From the NCBI GenBank assembly GCA_016764635.1, contig JAESRM010000241.1, positions 1-7,067 on the forward strand: a stretch of 7,067 nucleotides of DNA. The letters are read 5' to 3'. The notes beneath the pieces are model-generated. The model was not told the origin of the DNA. It saw nothing but the letters and a program-made list of their open reading frames with translations, and did not search any database. This DNA is from Planctomycetota bacterium. GTDB lineage: Bacteria > Planctomycetota > UBA1135 > GCA-002686595. Both the position numbers and the translations under genes were made by a program. Below, in pieces: positions 1 to 6,243 of this stretch; position 1 is the stretch's first letter; each line of letters begins with the position of its first letter.

Positions 1-935
1 ACGTCGGCGGATTTCGCTTCGTAGGGGCGCGTGAGGGCGAGCAATTCGTACAGCACCACGCAGAGTGAATAGATGTCCGTGCGCTGATCGATGGGCGTGC
101 GCATGATGCGCGTTTGCTCCGGACTCATGTAGTGGGGCGTGCCTTGCACCGCGCCGAGCTGGGTCAGGGTTTCCAGGTCGGAGATCTTGGCCAGGCCGAA
201 GTCCGCTAGCATCAGGTGCCCGCTGAGATTGAGCAGCAGGTTGCGCGGTTTGATGTCCCGGTGGATGATGCCTTTGCTGTGGTAGCCGTGCAGGGCGTCC
301 GCGATGCCTGCGATCTCTTCCACCGTGCGTGCGAGGTACTTTCGGCGGCCATAGGCGGGCCACAGGCACTGTTTTGAATTCGCCTTCTGGTCACGGATCT
401 CCTGATGCAGGTCGTGGCCTTCCACGAAAGGCATGGCGTACCAGGCCACGCCCTCGGTTTCGCCGGAGCCCAAAACCCTAAGGGCGTGGGGGTGTTGGAG
501 CTGGGACGCGGCTTCGGCTTCGCGCTGGAAGCGCGCAAAGATCTCGGGTTTGGTGCGCTGGATTTGGGGCAGCACTTTGACCACCACCTGTTCACCCTGG
601 AACGCTTGCTCGTGCGCGCTGGAGTGCTCGTCTTGTATTTCGTTGGCCAGGTAGATGACGCCCATGCCGCCGCGGGCGATCTCCCTCTCGAGTTGGTAGC
701 GGCCCATGCGCTTGCCTTGCAAACCTCCACCGAAGAGGCCTGGCCCGTGACGGGAGGGGGGCTCGAGGAATTTGCTGTGCACCTCGGCACCCAGGATTTT
801 GCGAACCTGCTCGCGCAGGCTTTCGTCGCCCTTGCATGAGGTTTCCAGGTAGGCCTCGCGTTCGGCCGGCGGCAGCTCTCGCGCGAGATCCACCAGGCTG
901 TAGATCGCTTCCCAATCCATCGGCTTGTCGGTCAT
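1..935 (-). CDS. Serine/threonine protein kinase, bacterial Hanks type (3' end beyond window)
   Basis: This gene encodes a cytoplasmic Hanks-type Ser/Thr kinase; 311 residues are visible and the C-terminal part lies outside the window. Residues 1-70 form a leader with an LPPAEREAYLE motif and GDESLREQVRKIL, a region often found at the start of kinases that accompany ECF sigma factors. The kinase domain starts near residue 80: nucleotide loop IARGGMGVIYLA (86-97, the first loop glycine replaced by Ala), ATP-binding Lys120 in VVVKVL, helix-C glutamate in REAEA (138-142), catalytic loop HRDIKPRN (225-232, Asp227 and Asn232), DFG at 245-247, activation-segment end GTPHYMSPEQ (265-274) and RTDIYS (285-290). 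All catalytic residues are present, so it should be active. The ATG at 935 overlaps the sigma-factor stop (ATGA) and has no clear ribosome binding site, suggesting translational coupling. The substrate is not known; the adjacent sigma factor is the obvious candidate. Any membrane or sensor domain would be in the missing part. Confidence 0.95.
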   Translation of the reverse strand, partial: MTDKPMDWEAIYSLVDLARELPPAEREAYLETSCKGDESLREQVRKILGAEVHSKFLEPPSRHGPGLFGGGLQGKRMGRYQLEREIARGGMGVIYLANEIQDEHSSAHEQAFQGEQVVVKVLPQIQRTKPEIFARFQREAEAASQLQHPHALRVLGSGETEGVAWYAMPFVEGHDLHQEIRDQKANSKQCLWPAYGRRKYLARTVEEIAGIADALHGYHSKGIIHRDIKPRNLLLNLSGHLMLADFGLAKISDLETLTQLGAVQGTPHYMSPEQTRIMRTPIDQRTDIYSLCVVLYELLALTRPYEAKSAD

Positions 936-1528
936 TTGGAAATTTCGGTGTGCAGCCAAGCCCGGACGATGGTCATGCGGCGCTCGAGCGTGCGCAGGGG
1001 CATGCCCAGGAGGCGCGCCACCTCGTCCATGGAAGTGCCCACAAAGAAGCGCAGTTGAACGGCTTGCGCCATTTGCGGTTCCGACTTCTCAAGCTTGGTG
1101 AGGGCCAAGTCCAAGGCGTCCAGGTCCAGGGAGAGTTCCTCGAAGGGGGCTGCGATGAGCTCCACGTCCAGGTCGGCTTTGTTGCCGCCGCGCTTCAGGG
1201 CGAACTTCGCCCGGAAGTGGTCCACCAACACGCAGCGCATCGCGCGCGCCGCGATCAATAGGAATTGGTCACGGTTGTCCCATTGGCTCGAGCCGCTCTT
1301 TTGCAGGCGCAAGTAGGCTTCGCTGACCAGGGCCGTGGGTTGCAGGGTATGCCCGGCCGAATCCCCGCCCATGGAGCGGCGTGCTTGATTGTGTAGTTGA
1401 AGGAAGAGCTCGGAAAAGAGCTCCTTGAGCTCCTCGTCCGGGGGGATGGGGGGGAATTCGGCGAAAGGCCTGACTGCTGATGGGTCGGATCCTTCGGGGG
1501 GATCCCCGTCGGATGAATAAGAATTCAT
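932..1528 (-). CDS. ECF-type RNA polymerase sigma factor (kinase-associated sigma-70 subfamily)
   Basis: A 198-residue alternative sigma factor. Region 2 spans about residues 33-115: GHTLQPTALVSEAYLRLQ (59-76), a WDNRDQF segment (83-89), IAARAMRCVLVDHFRAK (92-108) and KRGG (112-115). Region 4 covers about 135-193 and ends in the helix-turn-helix TSMDEVARLLGMPLRTLERR (165-184) followed by RAWL. This pattern matches the small ECF family whose members usually sit beside Ser/Thr kinases. The acidic DAED-type patch of ordinary ECF region 2.2 is replaced by QPTA (63-66). I chose the ATG at 1528; an in-frame TTG at 1564 would add 12 residues, but neither has a good ribosome binding site. The first 30 residues are acidic, Pro-rich and probably disordered. 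No anti-sigma factor is visible; the downstream, overlapping kinase (ATGA at 932-935) probably controls activity instead. Target genes are unknown. Confidence 0.93.
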   Translation of the reverse strand: MNSYSSDGDPPEGSDPSAVRPFAEFPPIPPDEELKELFSELFLQLHNQARRSMGGDSAGHTLQPTALVSEAYLRLQKSGSSQWDNRDQFLLIAARAMRCVLVDHFRAKFALKRGGNKADLDVELIAAPFEELSLDLDALDLALTKLEKSEPQMAQAVQLRFFVGTSMDEVARLLGMPLRTLERRMTIVRAWLHTEISK

Positions 1529-1634
1529 GGTTCTAAGGAAATTAGATGGAATCGCGGGCCGCAAGTACCCGGTGCGCGGCGCGATGCTCGCGCCTTGCCT
1601 TTGGTTTGATTCTTGGATTATGGAGACCGGTCTT

Positions 1635-1740
1635 CCCCGAAATGGGGTCCAGGTCCTCGGCCCTAAAAGGGGGCTTTAGGCCAATTTGTGTGAAAGGCCC
1701 CCCATATCTAGGGGGCTCACAGTCTAACCCCACAAGGGGT
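1635..1740. promoter_or_regulatory. Cluster of four C-run/G-run dyads (hairpins or operators)
   Basis: Four inverted repeats lie in 106 bases. CCCC/GGGG at 1635-1638 and 1644-1647 has a 5-base loop. At 1659-1682, GGCC(C)TAAA pairs with TTTAGGCC, with one bulge and the loop AGGGGGC; it contains the inner dyad CCCTAAAAGGG. At 1697-1702 and 1711-1716, GCCCCC pairs perfectly with GGGGGC (8-base loop), extended by a G-U pair. ACCCC/GGGGT at 1727-1731 and 1736-1740 has the loop ACAA. None is followed by a T tract, so they do not look like intrinsic terminators. They could be a structured 5' leader of either transcript or repeated binding sites for a dimeric regulator. The repeats are seen directly; the function is inference. 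Confidence 0.45.
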
Positions 1741-1798
1741 GGAAGGCCGAGTTTTGGCACTAGGAAGTCGCTTACACGCAAGGCTCGTCAATTTTCCG

Positions 1799-1827
1799 GG
1801 TGGGTGCTTGTGTCGGGGGCGGTGGGG
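1799..1827 (+). promoter_or_regulatory. Candidate MraZ-binding repeats (weak)
   Basis: MraZ proteins are known to bind short direct repeats of the TGGGN type upstream of their own gene. Here TGGGT (1801-1805) and TGGGG (1823-1827) are 22 bases apart, about two helical turns, with a degenerate TCGGG (1813-1817) between them, 16 to 42 bases upstream of the mraZ start. The spacing is not the regular 10-base period seen in the best studied examples, and the stretch is G-rich anyway, so this is only a suggestion. Confidence 0.2.
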
Positions 1828-1842
1828 CGAAAAGATACCTGC

Positions 1843-2385
1843 ATGGGGCAAAAGGGATCAGAGTGGACCGAGGATGCAGTGACATCCACCGAGGGAGACG
1901 GATTCGTCTTCTGCGGGGAGTCCAACCACTCTGTAGATAGCAAGAAGCGGGTTTTTGTGCCCAAACGCTTCCAGCAGGGCCTTCCCATGGACAGTCAAGG
2001 CAGCCGTGTGGCGGTCCTGACGCGGGGTTTGGACGGTTGCCTGTACCTTTTCCCGGAGAAGGGCTTCAACCGGGCCATTCAGCGCCTCAACACCGAGGCT
2101 TTTGCCCCCAAAGAGGCCCTGCGCTTGCAGCGCCTGATCTTCAGCGTCTCCCAGCGCATCACCTTGGACGGCTCCGGCCGCCTGCTGCTACCGGCAAAGT
2201 TGGTCGCGATGGCGGGCATCTCCAAGGACGTGGTCATGGTTGGCGTCATGGATCGCATTGAAATCTGGTCGGCGGATCGCTGGACAGCTTTCTGCCAGGT
2301 GGAAGGCGGCGACGAAGAAGCCGGCTTCGACGAATTGGAGCAGCTCCTCTCCGGAGCGCTCGGAACCGATGGGGGACGGTCGTAA
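1843..2385 (+). CDS. mraZ: MraZ, SpoVT-AbrB-fold transcriptional regulator of the dcw cluster
   Basis: A 180-residue MraZ, a nucleoid-associated DNA-binding protein that forms rings and regulates its own operon. It has the two expected AbrB-like halves. The first, about residues 22-70, contains the signature CGESNHSVDSKKRVFVPKRF (24-43; the usual DSKGR is DSKKR here). The second, about 98-146, contains LDGSGRLLLP (108-117), VVMVGVMDRIEIW (130-142) and the following DRW. Compared with the E. coli protein of about 152 residues it has roughly 20 extra residues at the N-terminus, rich in Glu, Asp, Ser and Thr, and an acidic C-terminal tail. The frame stays open upstream to 1546, but the ATG at 1843 is the only Met start that leaves the fold near its normal length. 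Its ribosome binding site is poor (GGGGCG about 13 bases upstream). It is the first gene of the dcw cluster, 53 bases before rsmH. Confidence 0.95.
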   Translation: MGQKGSEWTEDAVTSTEGDGFVFCGESNHSVDSKKRVFVPKRFQQGLPMDSQGSRVAVLTRGLDGCLYLFPEKGFNRAIQRLNTEAFAPKEALRLQRLIFSVSQRITLDGSGRLLLPAKLVAMAGISKDVVMVGVMDRIEIWSADRWTAFCQVEGGDEEAGFDELEQLLSGALGTDGGRS

Positions 2386-2422
2386 TCTCGACATGCGTAC
2401 CTTCCAATCGATTCAAGAACAC

Positions 2423-2430
2423 AAAGGAGG
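2423..2430 (+). promoter_or_regulatory. Ribosome binding site of rsmH
   Basis: AAAGGAGG lies 8 bases before the ATG at 2439 and is the strongest Shine-Dalgarno match in the window. It fixes the rsmH start and shows that this organism uses the GGAGG signal, although mraZ, the sigma factor and the kinase lack it. Confidence 0.85.
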
Positions 2431-2438
2431 CACCTGTC

Positions 2439-3404
2439 ATGGTTGACAGAGCTTCTTCGGTGCACATCCCGGTCTTAGGCCAAGAGGTAGTCAGTCTGCT
2501 GGGGGGTAGATCTGACTCTTTGAAAGCTTCTGGTCTGATCGTGGATGCCACGCTGGGTGCCGGGGGGCATTCAGCGCTGCTGCTTGAGGCTCTTGCGGGT
2601 GTTCGTGTTTTAGGCACGGACCAGGATCCAGAAATTCTGGATCTAGCCCGCGAGAGGCTTGAGCCCTTTGGGGAACGTGTGCGCTTTGAGCGCGCACGCT
2701 TCTCCAATCTTGCGCGTCTCTTGCGCAAACTCCGTTGTGATAGGCCGATCGGGTGGTTAATGGATGTGGGCGTCAGCTCCCTCCAACTCGATCGGCCGTC
2801 ACGCGGTTTTTCCTTCTCTGCCGATGGCCCTTTGGACATGCGTATGGATCCCAGCCGGGAGCTTATGGCTGCGGATATCGTGAACGGCTGGAGTGAAGCA
2901 CAGCTCGCCGATCTGTTTTATAAGGAGGCCGACGAGCATCGCTCGCGCCCGATCGCAGCCGCTATTGTGAAGGCCCGCCAGCGCGTGCCCTTCAAGCGTA
3001 CCGGGGTTTTGGCTGAGCTGATCGTAGCCACCGTGGGTAGCGGCGGACGCACCCATCCGGGCACCAAAGTGTTTCAAGCGCTACGTCGAGCCGTCAATTC
3101 GGAGGGCGACGAGCTGATCTCCGGCCTGCAAGCCGCAGAGGATTGCTTGGCCCACGATGGCGTTTTGGCGGTCATCACCTTTCACTCCGGCGAGGACGCC
3201 GTGGTTAAGAAATACATGGCGGAAGGGGCTAAGGAAGGCCGTTGGGAGCTCTTGAGTAAAAAAGGGTTCGCCGCTTCGCGCGAGGAAATTCGCAGCAATC
3301 CGCGCTCCCGCTCCGCACGCCTGCGCGGCGTGCGACGCATCCGCAGTGAGGGCGCAAGCCAGGAGCCCCTGGCTCCCGAGGTCGAGGAGACACCCAGGCC
3401 ATGA
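2439..3404 (+). CDS. rsmH: RsmH (MraW), 16S rRNA N4-methyltransferase for C1402
   Basis: A 321-residue S-adenosylmethionine-dependent enzyme that methylates N4 of C1402 (E. coli numbering) in the 16S rRNA decoding centre, in the cytoplasm. Motifs in order: HIPVLGQEV near the N-terminus (9-17), SAM-binding DATLGAGGHS (36-45), acidic loop GTDQDP (59-64), FSNL (88-91), MDVGVSSLQLD (108-118), RGFSFSADGPLDMRMD (122-137), THPGTKVFQALRRAVN (205-220), VITFHSGED (245-253, where most members have HSLED) and the C-terminal NPRSRSARLR (287-296). The length is typical (about 310). The helical insertion domain specific to the family lies around residues 140-210. The last 20 residues are Glu/Pro-rich and look like a flexible tail. 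The ATG has a strong ribosome binding site. The stop overlaps the next start (ATGA at 3401-3404). All key motifs are intact, so it should be active. Confidence 0.97.
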   Translation: MVDRASSVHIPVLGQEVVSLLGGRSDSLKASGLIVDATLGAGGHSALLLEALAGVRVLGTDQDPEILDLARERLEPFGERVRFERARFSNLARLLRKLRCDRPIGWLMDVGVSSLQLDRPSRGFSFSADGPLDMRMDPSRELMAADIVNGWSEAQLADLFYKEADEHRSRPIAAAIVKARQRVPFKRTGVLAELIVATVGSGGRTHPGTKVFQALRRAVNSEGDELISGLQAAEDCLAHDGVLAVITFHSGEDAVVKKYMAEGAKEGRWELLSKKGFAASREEIRSNPRSRSARLRGVRRIRSEGASQEPLAPEVEETPRP

Positions 3405-3661
3405 AGCGCGGTGCCCTCTCCCTTTTGCTCTCCTCCTTAGCTTTTGCGGTGGGCTGCTGGACCTGTTCTATCCAGGCCCAGAACTTTGACAAGGGCGCGG
3501 AACTGAACAAAGCACAAGTCGAGGTCGAGTGGTACGAACGCCGGATTTCAGGATTGCGCTGCCGCTTGAGCGAATACGAATGGCAGGCTTCGAGCGCCGA
3601 TGAAGCCCTGCGTATGGGTCTAGACAAAGGGCAAAGCGAGACCGGCAAGGGGACCCAGTGA
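3401..3661 (+). CDS. Small membrane-anchored protein in the ftsL position (FtsL-like)
   Basis: An 86-residue protein between rsmH and ftsI, exactly where ftsL sits in most dcw clusters. It starts Met-Lys-Arg, followed by one hydrophobic segment (about residues 5-24: ALSLLLSSLAFAVGCWTC) and a charged helical part (about 30-62, including NKAQVEVEWYERRISGLRCR) that could form a short coiled coil, ending in a polar tail. This is the FtsL layout: one membrane pass with an external coiled coil that pairs with FtsB/DivIC and supports the FtsW-FtsI synthase. FtsL sequences are hardly conserved, so the call rests on position, size and topology. An alternative reading is a lipoprotein: AVGC (16-19) is an imperfect lipobox after a signal-like segment. 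Its ATG overlaps the rsmH stop, and its TGA overlaps the ftsI ATG by one base, so translation is probably coupled to both. I do not assign the symbol firmly. Confidence 0.6.
   Translation: MKRGALSLLLSSLAFAVGCWTCSIQAQNFDKGAELNKAQVEVEWYERRISGLRCRLSEYEWQASSADEALRMGLDKGQSETGKGTQ
3647..3653 (+). promoter_or_regulatory. Ribosome binding site of the ftsI-type gene
   Basis: AAGGGGA lies 7 bases before the ATG at 3661 but only 4 bases before the in-frame GTG at 3658. The spacing favours the ATG, which overlaps the upstream stop as TGATG. Confidence 0.6.
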
Positions 3662-6240
3662 TGGGGCCTTCGGGTGGAAATGAAGCGGACCTGCACAGGT
3701 CCATGCTCGTGGCTCGCAAAATCGTACAGAGGTTTATTCTGCTGATCATGGTGATGGTCACTGGCCGTTCGATTCAGTTGGCCGTGCGGGCCGAAGGTGA
3801 GCAGCCCGATGCCATGGTGGTCAAGGCCGCCCCGCGTTCCTCCTTCGAATTGTTTGATCGCGACGGCCAAGCCATGGCCTTGTCCATGGAGTGCTTCGAT
3901 ATCAGCGTCTCGCCCCGTTCGCTATGGCGCAGCCATACGCCGCGACACATGGCGGAGGCCCTGGGCGAAGCCCTGGAATTGTCCACGGAAGAAGTGCTGG
4001 AGCGCCTGCTGCCCAAGGGCGTGGACGGGGACACCGGCTTTCTGATTCCGGATCGACCGAAACTCCTGCGTTTTGACTCACAGGCGGCCCGCCGCGTGCA
4101 AGAGTGGCTAAAAACTGGCTCGCTCGATGCCGATGCGGATCCCGTATCCATGCACGGTTGGAGTTGGGTCGTTCTGCCCGGAAGGCGCCACGCCACCCTG
4201 GCTTGGCAGCCCGAAGTGGTCTTGGACCTGGGCGAGCGCTTGCGCCACATGAGTGAGAAGTCCGCCGAGCGCCCGGAGCGTTGGACGAACAAGATCCTGC
4301 GCGATCTAGGCCAACTCGTGACGCAAGCTGGTTTGCCCGAGGATGTGCAGGAGGACATGCAGCGGCTGAATGCCTACGACCGGCGCGCTTTCCTGCGCAA
4401 TGCCATCTGGGCCGAACTCTGCCCGACGACCTACCGCTCCCTGGCCAAGGGGGTGGAGCCCAACATGGCCCACGGTGTCGCGCAGCTGCTGCGCAGGGAG
4501 ACCGTATCGCCCTGGCAGATCCAACTGAAGCCCAGCATGCGGCGCTTCCAACCCGTGCGCGAGGACCCGCTGCAAATGACCGCCATGGGGGAGACCGCCC
4601 CCGGCGCCGTGGACCCCTTCGCCGTGCTCGGCCATTGGGGCGTGCTCGGTGAGGAGGATGCCCAGGCCCAAGCCCTGCGCGACCGGGACAAGTCACCGCA
4701 CCTGTTGCCCTGGGACGAGGCGGGCGATCCGGTGCAAGCGCGCGCTTCCGAGTTGGCGCGGCAGTGGAAGCCTTGGAGCGGTTTGGAGCGTTTGTGCCAA
4801 ACCATCCTGGAGGACTCGGGCGTGGCCGAAGCGTGGAGCCAAGAGACGCGCACCTATACGGTTCGTAGCCGGCGACTGGCCCGGGATCGGCGCGTGCGCT
4901 GGCCCGACCGCGAGGTGGCGGACTACTATCAGGACGCGAGCCTGGCCGATGCGCCGCTCGAGTTGCACACCACCCTGGACGCGCAATTGCAATTCGAGTT
5001 GCACACCGAATTGCAGCGCGTCATGGATGAATTCGACCCGGCCATCGCCATGGGCATCTGCCTGGACGTGGAGACCGGCCGCGTGCTGGCCGTGGATGGC
5101 ATGCAGGCCTATGAGGGGGGACGCTTTCTCCCCACGCAACACGTATTCACCCCGGGATCTACCTTTAAAGCCGTGGTCATGGCTGCAGCCTTGGACCGCG
5201 GGGTCGTGGCCCCGGACACTAGCTTTAAGACCTTCTACCCGAACGGCTTGGTGGTTCGCGAGGGTCGCAGTTGGCGAACGATCAAGGAAGCCTTGGGAGC
5301 GCCCAGGGAGCCGGAAATCGAAGCGCGCATGGGCTTGGCCTTGTCCGTGAACGCCGTCTTGGTCCAGATCGGCTTGCGGCTGGACCCCAAGGACCTGCGC
5401 GGCCTGTTGGTGGACATGGGATACGGTTCTCGCCCGGGCGTGGGCCTGGGATCCGAGGGCGTGGGCTACCTACCGCCTTTGAAGAAAGGCACTTGGAGCC
5501 GGGTCAATACCCACGCTTCGATCTGTTTTGGCCACGAGCTGGGGGTCACCCTGTGGCAGCATGCCCAGGGCCTGGCGACCTTGGCCCGGGGCGGCGAATT
5601 TCTGCCTTTGAGCCTGGTAGATGCGGTCTACCAGGGCGAAAAGTCCCACTCCTTCGATCGCGGGGGGCGCCGGAGGGTGCTGTCCGCTAAGGCCTGTGAG
5701 CAGGTGCTCGATATGATGGAGATCGGCGCCCAGGTGGGCACCGGCAGGCGCGTGGCCAACCCCGAGGTATGCCCCGAATTCGCTTACCTGGGCACCAAGA
5801 CCGGCACTACCGAGAAAGTCAAAACCGAGGTCTGTATCCACGTGGAATTGCAACACGCTGCGGATCATAAAGAGGCCAAGACCTCGTGCTCGCGCGCCTG
5901 CTACAAGAGCTTGAGAGGCCAACGTCTGCACAAGGGCAGGAAGCCGACCTGTTACACCGCATCCATGTGCGCCATCGGGCGCCTCACGGAGGACGGACCC
6001 ACCATTTTGACCCTGGTCGTGGTGGACGACGCGCGTTCCAAGAAGAAGTTCGGAGCGGACGTGGCGGGCACGAGCGCCATCCTGCTTTTGCGCCGCGCCT
6101 TGGGCCTATCTGCGGAAACGGGACGGGACCTGACTTTGTCGGTTCCCCAATTGCCTGAGGATGCCTTCGGAGAATACGATTTGCCTTGGTTGGAGGAGGG
6201 GGATGCAAGTTGGGCCATTATCGAACAGGGGGGACGATAA
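3661..6240 (+). CDS. ftsI: FtsI-type septal peptidoglycan transpeptidase (class B penicillin-binding protein), enlarged
   Basis: This 859-residue class B penicillin-binding protein should cross-link septal peptidoglycan outside the membrane, with FtsW as glycosyltransferase partner. A short basic N-terminus and one membrane helix (about 22-42) are followed by the pedestal start SSFELFDRDGQAMA (60-73, like RGTIYDRNG in FtsI). A long, poorly conserved section runs to about 430 and includes GHWGVLGEED (324-333) and GLERL (374-378), which resemble the family's GxxG..GLE element. The transpeptidase domain begins at LELHTTLDAQLQ (433-444) and keeps all three active-site motifs: STFK (500-503, catalytic Ser500), SVN (562-564) and KTGT (713-716). 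FGHELGVTLWQHAQGLATLARGG (623-645) is also typical. Between KTGT and YTASMCAIG lies an insertion with several cysteines (see findings). Usual length is 550-650, so it is about 250 residues long for the family. No PASTA domain is seen. Gene order supports FtsI rather than an elongation PBP2. Confidence 0.92.
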   Translation: MGPSGGNEADLHRSMLVARKIVQRFILLIMVMVTGRSIQLAVRAEGEQPDAMVVKAAPRSSFELFDRDGQAMALSMECFDISVSPRSLWRSHTPRHMAEALGEALELSTEEVLERLLPKGVDGDTGFLIPDRPKLLRFDSQAARRVQEWLKTGSLDADADPVSMHGWSWVVLPGRRHATLAWQPEVVLDLGERLRHMSEKSAERPERWTNKILRDLGQLVTQAGLPEDVQEDMQRLNAYDRRAFLRNAIWAELCPTTYRSLAKGVEPNMAHGVAQLLRRETVSPWQIQLKPSMRRFQPVREDPLQMTAMGETAPGAVDPFAVLGHWGVLGEEDAQAQALRDRDKSPHLLPWDEAGDPVQARASELARQWKPWSGLERLCQTILEDSGVAEAWSQETRTYTVRSRRLARDRRVRWPDREVADYYQDASLADAPLELHTTLDAQLQFELHTELQRVMDEFDPAIAMGICLDVETGRVLAVDGMQAYEGGRFLPTQHVFTPGSTFKAVVMAAALDRGVVAPDTSFKTFYPNGLVVREGRSWRTIKEALGAPREPEIEARMGLALSVNAVLVQIGLRLDPKDLRGLLVDMGYGSRPGVGLGSEGVGYLPPLKKGTWSRVNTHASICFGHELGVTLWQHAQGLATLARGGEFLPLSLVDAVYQGEKSHSFDRGGRRRVLSAKACEQVLDMMEIGAQVGTGRRVANPEVCPEFAYLGTKTGTTEKVKTEVCIHVELQHAADHKEAKTSCSRACYKSLRGQRLHKGRKPTCYTASMCAIGRLTEDGPTILTLVVVDDARSKKKFGADVAGTSAILLLRRALGLSAETGRDLTLSVPQLPEDAFGEYDLPWLEEGDASWAIIEQGGR
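6227..6234 (+). promoter_or_regulatory. Ribosome binding site of murE
   Basis: AGGGGGGA lies inside the last codons of the ftsI-type gene, 9 bases before the murE ATG at 6244. It supports that start and indicates that murE is translated from the same transcript. Confidence 0.6.
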
Positions 6241-6243
6241 AGC

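Larger units (their letters stand above)
1529..1842. other. Divergent intergenic region between sigma factor and mraZ
   Basis: This 314-base stretch should hold the promoters for both the leftward sigma-kinase pair and the rightward dcw operon. I see no convincing gene: the frames open across it show no family motifs. A - strand CATAAT (1622 to 1617) matches a sigma-70 -10 element in five of six positions, but I found no good -35 at 16-18 bases from it. On the + strand no -35/-10 pair stands out. The region contains four C-run/G-run dyads (1635-1740) and a G-rich stretch just before mraZ (1799-1827), both listed separately. Confidence 0.7.

Noticed and set aside
405..839. Open frame on the + strand opposite the kinase gene
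   Set aside because: The - strand frame carries the complete set of kinase motifs; the antisense frame has no recognisable family.
1498..1507. Perfect palindrome GGGGATCCCC
   Set aside because: It lies within the coding start of the sigma factor and is isolated; a 10-base palindrome in G/C-run-rich DNA is weak evidence for a site.
1659..1690. Hairpin read as an intrinsic terminator
   Set aside because: The stem is followed by AATTTGTG rather than a T tract, and no gene ends just upstream on the + strand.
1546..1842. Open reading frame continuing 99 codons upstream of the mraZ ATG
   Set aside because: The translation is rich in Arg, Gly and Pro without family similarity, crosses the dyad cluster, reaches almost to the sigma-factor start and would make MraZ far too long.
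3902..4696. Long open frame on the - strand inside the ftsI-type gene
   Set aside because: It is an Arg/Gly/Pro/Ala-rich shadow of a GC-rich coding frame; the + strand product has clear family motifs.
4960..5007. 12-base direct repeat GAGTTGCACACC (4960-4971 and 4996-5007)
   Set aside because: Both copies encode Glu-Leu-His-Thr in the amphipathic start of the transpeptidase domain; a local coincidence of codons and protein sequence rather than a mobile or regulatory repeat.
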